NCBI GenBank assembly: GCA_033439255.1
Contig: CM065881.1
Span: 1-64,000 of the forward strand
DNA length: 64,000 nt
DNA from: Hericium rajendrae
Lineage: Eukaryota > Basidiomycota > Agaricomycetes > Russulales > Hericiaceae
Direction of reading: 5' to 3'
Shown in pieces: positions 34,223-44,588 of this stretch (positions are counted from its first letter, which is position 1; each line of letters begins with the position of its first letter). A program made the position numbers and the translations under genes. Below the pieces are notes generated by a model. That model was not told the DNA's origin. It did not search any database and saw nothing but the letters and a program-made list of their open reading frames with translations.

Positions 34223-36787
34223 ATGAGCACGCGGAATCCGGAAACCAACGGTGCCGCACAGAATGCGGGGCTCTCTTCCACCGCACAACCCTGGGGCCGA
34301 GGTATTTGTGTCTTACCATAGAGGCACCGAGACGCTCACTGACTGATGCCAATTCAAATAAAGTTCTCATTTGCGGCGGCACGGATTGGTGCGCTCATTC
34401 ATTTTGAACCTCGCGCGACGCGTCGCGATCGAGGCTCGCGCGGACACCGACGGCTGATACGCTTTGCAGGCCGAAGCTGGGAAAGAAGGGCAGCGGCGCA
34501 GCCAAGGCAGAGGGCGAAATTCCCGAGTGCGTGTTCAACTTTGTTCCCCCCCGCAGCGACATACCAAGCGCTTTCTCCGCAGACACCCCGACCTCCTCGA
34601 GCCGCACATCCTGCGCTCGCTGAGCAACGTCCAGGCCGTCTCCATCCACACGTCCTGTGCGGGCTGCCACTGCATCGTGCTCGACACCGATGGCTCCGCG
34701 TGGGTGTTCGGGCGCAACCAGGCGTCGGCGCTGGGCTCGTCGGCGCCCGAGTTTATCTCGGAGAACGCGCCGCGGCGCGTGACCGCGGTCGATCTCGGCG
34801 CGGAGGTGGGCACGACGTTCGTGCACGCCGCGGTCGGCCGCAGTCACTCCATTCTCGTCGGCAGCGACGGGCGCGTGTGGACGGCGGGCGCTAATAACCT
34901 CGGCCAGGTGAGTGCGTCGTCTTTGGGGTGCAGGCTCTATGAACAGCGTTGTTTGGGAAGTGCGCGCATTCTGTATGTCCGGAGGTGTCGAATTTCAGGC
35001 GTGTAAGTGGGCCGTTCCAGCCGGGGACGTCGGAGCAAGAGCATATTGTCAAGGCTGCAGCAGGTATCACATTCTCGCTGTTCCTGACGGACACGGGGAA
35101 AGGTAAGCGAATCAACTCTTGTGTCCTAATGAGCGCCCATGAATACTTCGGAAAGTATACTCGAGCGGAAGCGGTGAACATGGCCAACTGGGAAATGGAA
35201 GGACTGGCGAGCACATTGCCACGGGGAACAGAACCGCATTTGACATCGAGTCCGAACCCAGTTGAGTCGCATCCATATCCATCAAAGTGTTTCGGATCTC
35301 ATCTTTTGATTTTGACAGTCCTCGTCAAAGGCCTGCAAGACAAGAAGATCACGCAGATCTCCTGTGGCCAACAACACAGCATTGCCCTCGACGAGCAAGG
35401 GTGAGTTCACCAGTCCATGCATCCATTCCAGAAACCGACATGTCATCATCGCCACGAATAGCATCGTCTATGTATGGGGCTACAATGGGTACTGTCGCCT
35501 CGGCCTCGGGAATCAGCAGGATGTCCTCACGCCGAAGGTCGTGCCTCAGGTACTATACTTCTTTCTGCTCATCAGGAAGGAGTGCCTTGACCTTATCTGG
35601 TCTGATCGCAGTTCGCCGGCCCTCAAGACATGCTCATGGGTGCGATGATCGCCGCCGGGCCCTCGAACTCGGTAGTGGTAGATAGGCAGGGCATGTATTG
35701 GATGGCTGGCAAGGTACGTGCTCGCTGGTCTACTTCCACCTTCGCTTATCGCAAGTTCTGCAGTGGAAAAATACTGGTGATGGTCCGTAATAATTGATGC
35801 ATCTTCTCCATACATTTCGGACTCATCAGCTTTCAGGATCCGGCGGCCAACCCTATTCGAACTTCCGATACATGCAAGACATCATGTCAGTCGCAAGCTT
35901 TTCTTCCTCCATGACGCAGGCTGAAGTACTCCTCAGGGCTTGCAAGATGAAGTTCGTCGCCTGTGGCGGCGTGACGCACTGGGCTCTGGCCCCCGACGAG
36001 GAGGATAGCGGCGTCATGACCGTGTGCTGGGGACAGAACGCCGCAAACGGTGCGTCCCCCATCCTTCTCATCCTGTGAACGCAACTCACAGAACATCGTC
36101 CACAGGCGAACTCGGCCTCGGGCCCGACGAAGTTAAGAGCTCCACGAAACCGACGCGGAACGTGCCGCTCATTGGGATCGACGTCTTCGCGTGCGTCTTG
36201 CTCTCTTCACCCGTGCCCGTATTCCCAGCTTATCGACGACAACAGCGTCGCGCCCGGGCAGAACACGACCTTCTTCCTTGTGCACCCGAACGAGAAGTAC
36301 GCTGACCTGCCGCGGCACCCCGCCGAGCTCGATGCGCCCGACTTATGCGTGGTCTGCAGCGCAGAGCACGGCGAGGACGACGCGCCGCTCGAGTGCGAGA
36401 AGGTGCGCGGTCCGTTTATCATCTCCCATTGTGTGTACTGACATATGGGTGCAGTGCGACAGACCGTACCACCTCGGCTGCCTCAGCCCGCCGCTGACTG
36501 CTGTGCCCGACGGCGAGTGGTTCTGCCCAGAGTGTACACACAACCCCGGTGCGCCCGTGGGCCACGACGAGCCGGCGCCGCTGCCGGCTGTTGCGCAGCT
36601 GAAGCCGAAGGCACGCAGCCGGAAGCGCTCCGAGGAGGATGTGGAGGAGGATGTGGAGGACGAGCAAACGAGCAGAAAGCGCAAGGCGCCTGCGAAGAAG
36701 GCGGCTGGTGGGTGCTTGTTTGTCTGTATTGGCCACCCGTGCTAACATTTTATGTTTACTTCTGTAGCCTCGAAGCGCAAGAAGTAG
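34223..36787 (+). CDS. RCC1-repeat (RCC2-like) protein with C-terminal PHD finger
   Basis: Starts MSTRNPETNGAAQNAG; exon 2 reads VLICGGTDW, as in RCC2. RCC1 repeats follow: HCIVLDTDGSAWVFGRNQ near 34680, VHAAVGRSHSILVGSDG near 34830, ISCGQQHSIALDEQG near 35360, VYVWGYNGYCRLGLGNQQ near 35470, and VACGGVTHWALAPDEED near 35960. These should form a seven-bladed propeller. A PHD finger is then built across an intron: CVVCSAEHGEDDAPLECEKC joined to DRPYHLGCLSPPL and GEWFCPEC, the C4HC3 zinc pattern that reads histone H3 tails. The tail is a Lys/Arg-rich nuclear signal (RKRKAPAKKAA, SKRKK). The fusion implies a chromatin-bound, RCC2-like factor, possibly a small-GTPase regulator; that is inference. 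About ten short introns. Confidence 0.85.
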
Positions 36788-37143
36788 CTGTGTAGTCTAT
36801 CGACAGGAACGTACATAGTGTACATCGGTGTACAGCCTATCTATGTGCTTTCTTGACACACCTTTTGTCTTCCTTGTTTTTATGGCCCTTCCCCTTCAAC
36901 GTCGTATTACTCTTTTCACCTGAACAGTTCCCTTCACGACTATGTTCATATGAATTATTCCCATTGGTTTATAATGTATCTTGGTATCACATATGGAATG
37001 ATAACATCCCACCTCTCTCCCGCGTGCCCCAAAAGCGCATGGTGTGTCCGGTATGCCAGTGCACATATATACATACCGCCCTAGTCCAATCGCAGCATCC
37101 GCCCCGTGCGCGTACCGTACAGACTGGTATACACTCCCAGCGC
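36788..37143. other. Intergenic, convergent 3' regions
   Basis: Lies between the stops of the RCC1/PHD gene and ERG9. AT-rich with no repeat; serves as the two 3' untranslated regions. Confidence 0.6.
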
Positions 37144-38826
37144 TCAGCCGTACACCTTGAGCATCACCCAGACGATCGCGAAGCTGAGCCCGAGGATCGC
37201 GAGGATGATCCCGCCCGCGAAGAGAAGCACCTCCATCGGCGGCGCATCGTTGTTCGCGTGTGCGGCGCGGGCCGCGGGCGGCTTCTCTGCCTCACGCGCG
37301 GCTTGGCGCGCCGCGTCGAGCTCCATCGCGCCCTTCGCGATGCGTGCGCGCGCGTCGGATGGGTCGAGCATCTGCTGCGCGCCGGCGCCGACCTTGCTCG
37401 ACATGACGCGCACGAAGGAGGGATAGTTGTGCTCTGCCCATTGCTCGATCTAGGGAGAGTTAGTTTAGAGACGGGTGAGAGAGTGCGGGGCGGACGCACT
37501 TTGCAGCAGGCGACGGATATCCGGAGGAAGTTGGGGTCGGCGGGGGAGGCTTTGGCGTGGATCTCGCGCGCGTAGTCGCGGAACATGTACGCGACCTCGC
37601 GGGGGTTTGTCGAGCGCATGATGAGCTATGCACGACATCGTCAGTAGCAGTGATGCATTCGCGTGAGAGCACTGACCTTCGCGGCCTCCGCTTTGCGGAT
37701 CTTGATGTTCCGCTGGAACATCGCCGGGTTCATGAAGCACAGCGTGAGCGTCGCCATCGCCATCGCGGCGGGGATCGCGCAGAAGTTGAACACGGTCTGG
37801 TTGCGCAGGAGGCGGAGGTAGTCGAGCGAGTCCGTCGCGTGGCGGAGCGCGTCGAGGACCATCCCGCTCTGCACCCACGCCGCGCGCTCCGCGTTGCCGG
37901 GCTTGCACAGGTCGGACACGTCCGCGAGCGCGACGCCGCGGCCGTACTCCGGACGCGCCCAGATCTCGCGCGGCCAGAAGAAGCGCTTGTCCTCGACGTC
38001 CTCGCGGAAGTCGCGGATGATGTTCGTCTTCTGGAGCAACAGGCCCATGGAGTTGGAGAGCTCGAGCTGCGTCGCGAAGAGGTCGGACTCTTTGCCCGAC
38101 GCGGCCCAGATCCGCGAGAGGCCCTCGCCGACGAGCCCTGCGACGAAGTGGCAGTAGAGGTCGTAGTCGGCGACGGTGGAGAGGTAGATCGAGCCGGTCG
38201 TCGCGGCGCGGTGCGCGTAGTCGGCCATGCCGGTCTCCATTTTGTGGCAGACGTCGATGATGACGTCGCGATAGCTGCCAGCGGGCGTCAACTTGGCTTC
38301 TGAGGTGGAAGGACAGAGGGTTTACCTAGGATCAAGGCGGTTGAGCTCTTCGACGACTTTGTCGTACTCCACGAGCACAATGCGGTCCCTTTCTTTTGGC
38401 CCGCTGCCGTCGAACGTCCAGCCGGGCTGCAAGGTCGTTTCGTGGAAGTTGCGCAACAGCTTCTGCTTCTGCTCGTCCGGTATTGACATGTCATCCTCAA
38501 TCGTGTCCAAACCCCTCAGCACGACGTAGAATAGACAAATCTGTCATATATCGGTTAGTGCAGTGCTCAAACTGCACCAGACATGCGTGACGCACCACGC
38601 GCGCAAGATCCCCCTCGAGCTCCTTGATGACGGCGGCGAAGCTCCTGCTCGTGAGGTCGAGCAGATCCCAGCAGCGGCGCATCGATGCGCGATCCCATCC
38701 TGATGTTTCATGCTCGCGCTGGGAGGTGATGTCGCGCCTGGGCTCGTGGTATAGGTAGAACTGAACAAGGGTGCGGAACTCGTTTGGATGGGTGAGGAGC
38801 AGCTGGAACATGGAAAGGGCACCCAT
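37144..38826 (-). CDS. ERG9: Squalene synthase (farnesyl-diphosphate farnesyltransferase)
   Basis: Minus-strand gene with about five exons. It begins MGALSMFQLLLTHPNEFRTL and carries the two Asp-rich Mg-diphosphate motifs, DTIEDDM near 38505 and DFREDVEDKR near 38010. Also conserved are SFAAVIKEL near 38640, YCHFVAGLVGEGL near 38155 and QKTNIIRDFRED. The C-terminus ends in a membrane anchor (MEVLLFAGGIILAILGLSFA near 37220), as in fungal squalene synthases held on the endoplasmic reticulum. The enzyme condenses two farnesyl diphosphates to squalene, the committed step to ergosterol. Length after splicing is close to that of other fungal ERG9 proteins. The upstream region, shared with a small divergent gene, has a TATA box and a 16-bp palindrome. 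Confidence 0.95.
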
Positions 38827-38920
38827 AGCGGCAGAATAAAATAGGATATGGGATTGTGATGGTATAACGAAAGGACAGGGATGGAGCGAGGGAGTGTTAT
38901 AAGCCCTTGGCTGTAACTTA

Positions 38921-38936
38921 GTACGACCGGTCGTAC
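38921..38936. promoter_or_regulatory. 16-bp perfect palindrome in the ERG9 promoter
   Basis: GTACGACCGGTCGTAC is perfectly self-complementary. It sits about 95 bp upstream of the ERG9 ATG, next to TATAAAA on the minus strand (about 38940-38946). A CGG/CCG-centred palindrome is what a dimeric Zn2Cys6-type regulator would bind, but the factor is not known. Confidence 0.5.
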
Positions 38937-39088
38937 CACTTTTATAACGGAACGCGCAGACAGGTCGCGTCCGCTGTGGGAAAACACGACACAAACCTTT
39001 TCTTACGTTACAACTCCACTTTGTTAGCTTCTTCATTCACTCTACTTACAACCTCTTACAACTCGTCGTCGCAAAAGTCCTTATACTC

Positions 39089-39313
39089 ATGGACACGAGT
39101 GCATCAAACCCGCCTCAGCGCATCATCACCCAGTCGACGAAAAAATTGTCTACGCGCGCCGCGCAAGCAACACTTGAAATTTTTCTCGAGGAATTTCAAC
39201 AGCGCAGTTCACCGCTCAAGGGCGGCGACAATGCAGTGACCGTGCAGCTGCAGAAGCTCAACAAGGCCTTGCAGGAGGAGAGGGAGCGGAAGCGGAAAGC
39301 TGAGGGACGATAG
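39089..39313 (+). CDS. Small hypothetical protein (74 aa), divergent from ERG9
   Basis: Starts MDTSASNPPQRIITQSTKKL and runs through a predicted amphipathic helix (RAAQATLEIFLEEFQQ) to a charged coiled-coil-like end (LQKLNKALQEERERKRKAEG). The frame is clean and protein-like, and lies 262 bp from the ERG9 start, so the promoter is probably shared. I do not recognise a family. A further exon is possible, because the sequence after the stop (PVPPDQFKM) also looks coding. Confidence 0.5.
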   Translation: MDTSASNPPQRIITQSTKKLSTRAAQATLEIFLEEFQQRSSPLKGGDNAVTVQLQKLNKALQEERERKRKAEGR

Positions 39314-39805
39314 TCTTCAACGACTCGCCCGTGCCTCCCGACCAATTTAAGATGGTAAGCCAATCGCTGCTTGCTTATTTTTTTTCTGCTTGTTCACGAA
39401 GCCCGCGTAGGATAGTCGATACTACATGTTTCGCTCATAGTGCGGTACTCCACGCAGTCCTTTCGATACCTGGCGTTGGATGCATCCACACAGGCGCGCA
39501 CCTCGCTCAGGGTACGACGTGAACTATCGCTCCATACCACGTCGTATCGCCGAATGACACCGCTCCGCTATGGGCTCATTTAAAATGATCACGCACTGGT
39601 ACTTATTGTATGCCATACAGTACTGGCTCGCAAGATCTGGCAACTCTCGATGACCCCACCGTTTATTTCCTTATGGATCAATACCCTATCTCCCTCGGGA
39701 AATCCTCGCTTGTCTGCTGTGCACCGCATTCCCCCGCAGTCGATGTCATCCATGCGTTCATCGTTGATATCATATAAGGGCCTATCGCACCACCATGAGG
39801 CAGCT

Positions 39806-41932
39806 TCACTCCTCATCCGAGAATCTGACCGACGAGACCAGGGATACCGCTTGTTCCGAGCGCGGCTTGATGGAGCACTTGAACGGTTTTGGGTGACTGC
39901 AAATGTTTGTTCAGCACGACTCCCAGATTGGAAGGTAAGGGGAGTGGGAACCTGATCGAGCCATCGGTGTATTCGACCTTGGGCTCGATGGTTACGCCGC
40001 CGTCGACGGCTTTCGAGATGTTGAAGGCCGCCAAGATCGTGGCGCACGCTGAAAACACAGACAGGTCTGCGAGGAACATGCCTGCCCGTCAAATAGCGTT
40101 GAGTATGTCTCATGTGTGTGAACTGTGTGGAATTACCTGGGCAGACACTACAGAACGACTATCAGCATCGAAAATCGAGCGACGAGAGGAGAAGTGCCTC
40201 ACCGCCGTCCGAATCCGAAACTAAAAGCATGCGGATCGAGCTCTGCTTCCTTGCCTCCAGATGCGATGAAGCGATCTGGGATAAATTCCAACGGGTCGTG
40301 ATAGACTTCTTCATCGTGCAAGAATTTCCTGAAATCCTGAGCGTCAGTCCCACAGGCAGCAAGTACTCACAGAAACCCGAACCATATGTTTGCAAAAACA
40401 ATAGAACCCTTTGGAATATGGTACCCCTCGTATTGGTCGTCTTCCATCAATCTATGCGGGAGACCTAGAAAGAGTCCCTGTCAGGATCATCTGCTTGCAG
40501 GTATGATGCATTGCTCACCGACAGGCCCGACCGGATTCCAGCGAAAGACTTCCTTGACCAAGGCGTTAACGTACGGCAGCTGCTCGCTGTCGCTTAGACT
40601 TGGCAGGCGGTCGCGGCCTACGACTGCGTCCAGCTCTGCCTGTGCCTTGCGTTGCACCTCTGGATAAAGCATCATGGCCAAGAAGAACGAATGGATGGAT
40701 GATACGCTCTGTGACATGGTCAATCCGTATCAATTGAAGTGAGCTACGGACTAACCGTGTCGGATCCCCCTAGACACCATACTAACTTACTGACTTGTTC
40801 TGAATACGAGGTACGAAAGACAGCTTACCGGCCATAATCGACGCAGATGCCCACTTGATGTTATCTTCCTCCTCTGCACTTACCTGACCGTTACCCATGT
40901 AGAACGAGGTAAAGGACGACAGCGCTGTGCCATCAGCCTGGTATAGGCCGTCGGCGCTCCTGATGGTAGCCATGAAGAACATGACAGACGCACCATGCGA
41001 TCCTTGACGTACGCGTGCGGCAGGTCCACCGTCGCGTTCGTATCCACAAGCCACTCCCGCGCTATCTTCTTCCACCCGCCGCCGGGGAACCATTCCGGCA
41101 CGAATCGCACTGCAAGGGCTGTTGGAATCGATATTACAGGAGGCGCGCGAGGCACGCACGAATCGGGAACGTATCGACGAGGAATGCGCCGGGCTTTGTC
41201 GACTCTGCGAAGTGGTCCGTCGCCTTGTCCGCAGCGTCGATGAACGGGTCGTCATGCTCCCTGATTGCATACCCATGCGAGATCATGAGGATGATCGCAC
41301 CCGCGGTCCTATCACACGACGGTCAGTGGGCTTCATCTGCGCTCAGGCTATAGTTGTCAGCGCGCACAAACGGATATGCTGCACGAACGCCTCCGGCCGC
41401 TCAAGCACGCGCCGCGCAAAGCGGTGCGTCTCGAGCTCGATCATGGCATGGTGCGGCGCGAGGTTCGCGCGCGAGCCTAGGAAGCGGTGGAACATGCGGC
41501 GGTGCGCGCGGTGGCGTGCGCCAGATGGCGCGATGACGGCGCTCCTGCTCCACCCGAGCACCTCGCCGCCCATCTGCAGCACGGGGCGGTCGGAGTAGGT
41601 GCGGCTGCGCTTGTCGAGGAGGTCCTGCGCCGCTTGTGCGGAGTTGAGCACGACGATGTGCTGCGCGAAGACGCGGAGGTGGATGGTGGGGCCTGTGGGC
41701 GGTGAGCGGGTGCGCGCGGAGGAAGGGGCGGCGGCGGCGTACCGTATGTAGTGGTCCAAGCAGTAAAGGTCTTCCAGGCATAGGATGTGGGCATGTCGAA
41801 GAGGTTGCCGATGAGCGGCCATGGCTTTGGCCCTGGGGGGAGGGGCGGGCGCAAACGCGCTGAATAAACGCGTCTGATGAGCAGGAGGACCCCCGCGAAG
41901 ATGCAAACGTCCAGCAATGTGAGCGACTGCAT
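39806..41932 (-). CDS. Cytochrome P450 monooxygenase
   Basis: Starts MQSLTLLDVCIFAGVLLLIR, a membrane anchor, followed by the proline hinge PPLPPGPKPWPLIGN. The I-helix region reads SIMAGGSDT after splicing. The K-helix ExxR is LVKEVFRW near 40545, the PERF-like motif is EFIPDRF near 40280, and the heme loop FSFGFGRR-VC-PGMFLAD is assembled from three exons. The middle one is an 11-nt micro-exon (40137-40147) that supplies the heme-ligand Cys. The last exon (HPKPFKCSIKPRSEQAV) ends at 39806. The gene is a microsomal P450 of the type abundant in wood- and litter-decay fungi (CYP64/CYP5144-like by look, family not certain). About ten short introns. The substrate cannot be inferred. The neighbouring ERG9 does not by itself imply a pathway link. 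Confidence 0.88.
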
Positions 41933-42049
41933 ATGAGCACAGGCAGAGTGAACGGCTGGCTCATCTTTCCCTGGAGACCCTTTTAATAGCGAGGATTGTG
42001 TTCTGACTTCTGACAGCGAAGCCATGGGGGACGGTAGTGGGACGGTAAT

Positions 42050-44588
42050 AAACGCAGCTTCTGAAATATGGAAAGTCTCATCAAACGCACCCGTCTCTCT
42101 AGGGCTGTTTTAGAACCGGACAGAACGGTGCGCAAGCGAAAACCTCGTGTCCGCCCGGGGTCAATTGAGCTGCGAGAAAGCGCGAGTATGGCGGCTGCAT
42201 TGGCTTCTGAACGTTATGAAGTTGTAGCGCCTCGGACTCTAGGTATGAGTGCATGTCACCCAGCAAAAAAAAAGAGGATAACTTCCAGAGCGATGCAATC
42301 CCATCTTTCGGAGAGAACTTCATCGGAATCCACTTCCGCCGGGCTTACCACGCATCACGCATCATAGATGGGTGCGTTTCTATTCCGACGAGAGCTCGTC
42401 GCATCCCGTGCCGTAGTCGATCGATAGAAGGGACTCGACATGGTACTGTGACATGTTGCGTCGAGGACCACGGGCCGATAATTCTGGTTGCTGAAGACCA
42501 TCGTTCGTACGTCTGCACCGCGCCTGCAAAGTGAAGCCCTACATAGATGGACGATACAAGCACTCAGCATCCTTTTACATCCCTCAGGTCCCAAAATTCT
42601 TTCAGTTCTCGTGATAGATCTGTAAATGCTGCAATTCAAATGCGGACACTCATCACCACTCACTTGGATGTAGGAATTTGCAGTATGAAAGTTGTCTCAT
42701 CACGGCGAGGTCAGCGCGAGACTGTTGCCTTGCACCAACTGGAGATACACCGACGTTGACGAGATGCAAATTTGACCTTCACTAATCTTGAGGCACGAAG
42801 GTTGAGTAATGACTTATACATTTTGGGAGATTAGACTTCGTTACTCTTTGTCGGGTCGCGCGGTGTCGCTTGGCGACAGATGTGCGGCGAAGGACGTACC
42901 TTTGGTCACCAGACGACAACCCGCGACCCGGAAAATATAGTGAAATGACCGTACACAACCCTTGGAATCGACGCCGCCCCATCCATTCGGCATGAAGTCC
43001 ACATCCTATTCTGTGCCACAGACTGCTCTTTGCAACAACTGGAAATACCGATCTGGACGATATTGCCCGTCTTGGCTCGCAGATTATCGCAGGCGGGCAA
43101 CTGAAGATGTAGATGTAGAGCTTTATTATCTTTTTTCGGGCTGGAGGTTGCGGCCTCTGTCGCAACCTGGATCATGGGACGTCGGTGCTTGCCGATCTAT
43201 GTAAACCTTGGATTCTGTTTGAAATGGACAAGATCCGTCAAAGGGGCACGCGCAAACCAACAGCGGGTGAAGAGGTGCGAAGGCACTCGACCCAAAGTGC
43301 AATGAGCTAGTTTCATGATGGTCTGCTTTCCGAATCCTGGATGCGTTGGGACCTCAAGAGCATCATAGTTAGATGGCACCAATTAACATAGCAGCATCAC
43401 GTACAGCGGGGGACGTACTGGGAGAAGCGAGACGTCCATTCTGTGTCGGACGCCAGGCGAGAGACCGCGACCCAGAACAGGTAGTGAGATGTCCCTATAC
43501 AGTGACCTCGGAATTGATGCCGATGCCAGTCGCCCACCAATCCGGCATGGATTCCACGACCTATTCTGTATCACAGACTTTTCCCTTGAAGCAAATGGAG
43601 GCACAGATGCACCTTTCCAGGTCGCAATTGTTACAGAGCAACAATTGAAAATACACATTTGGACCTTCACTGGAGGCTATCCTTTGTCGGACCGCAGGCT
43701 GTCTTCCGGCAAGAACTCGCGACACAAAGCAGGACCGTCGCCGTAGCTAGCTTTTGCTTCATTTCATTTCGTGTTGGGGATGCATTGGGGCACCACTTAA
43801 CTGTGCCTACGATACTTCCGCCTACAGGGTTACGTCCGACGGCGACGGGGCTTCGAAGTCTTCGTTTGTTGCCTCGCAGCCGTCCGCGACGACCATTGAC
43901 TCTGCATCCCTCATACCATGAGAACATACTGTAAAGGAGGCTGCGGTGAATTTCAGACGGAGAAGACCTGTTTACCGAGGGCTGCAAGGCCTGATCAACA
44001 AAGCTACCGACTACGACTTCACCACGCACCTGGAGATAGGTGATCGAGATCTGTGCCGAAAGACCGATCGTTGAGTTAGTTCAAGGTTCGCAAGCTAATA
44101 GCGTAAGGACTTAGTGGAGGTCTTCGCCAGGAGGAGCAACGACGAGATATGTAACACGTTCGTCGACACCGCCAAGTTCAGCTACTCACCAGACATGTTG
44201 GTCGTGGTTGGCAAATGTTCTGCGGATATGGAGGCAGGTGATCGGGGGACGCACGTGCGATGATGATAGTGACGTCGGGGCCGCCGTGACTCCCTTTCCG
44301 GCCAGAGTCTCTGTGCACCCTGAGCCTCCTCCTCTATCCTCTAGACGTTAACAACCCTCAGCCCGCCGTCGCTGAACAGATCTTTCTCCTTTCTTCTCTC
44401 TAACTTATCTCGTTAACTTGTATTTTATCTTCATCCATCTCTAGGTCACCGCGTCAGCTCGGTTACCGGTACTCTGCGTTATCTCTGCGTTGTCCACGCA
44501 TCTGTGGACCGACGCAGCTTTAGACTGTGCGATCTAACGGAGGGGTTTTTCAACTCCTTCAGGATCGCTCGGTCTCGGACCCCCTCGC
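42050..44588. other. Gene-free region with a diverged duplicated segment
   Basis: No convincing gene. Two degenerate copies of a segment occur at about 42890-43060 and 43450-43620. Shared words are CGCGACCC, TCCGGCATG/TTCGGCATG, TCCAC(A/G)(T/A)CCTATTCTGT and CACAGACT. Both may derive from an old gene or transposon. At 43980-44220 short coding-like scraps appear (EVFARRSNDEICNTF, DMLVVVGKCSADME) that could be a decayed gene. Confidence 0.45.

Noticed and set aside
37144-41932. Triterpenoid biosynthetic cluster (ERG9 plus P450)
   Set aside because: ERG9 is a single-copy housekeeping gene, and no cyclase, reductase or further tailoring gene is adjacent.
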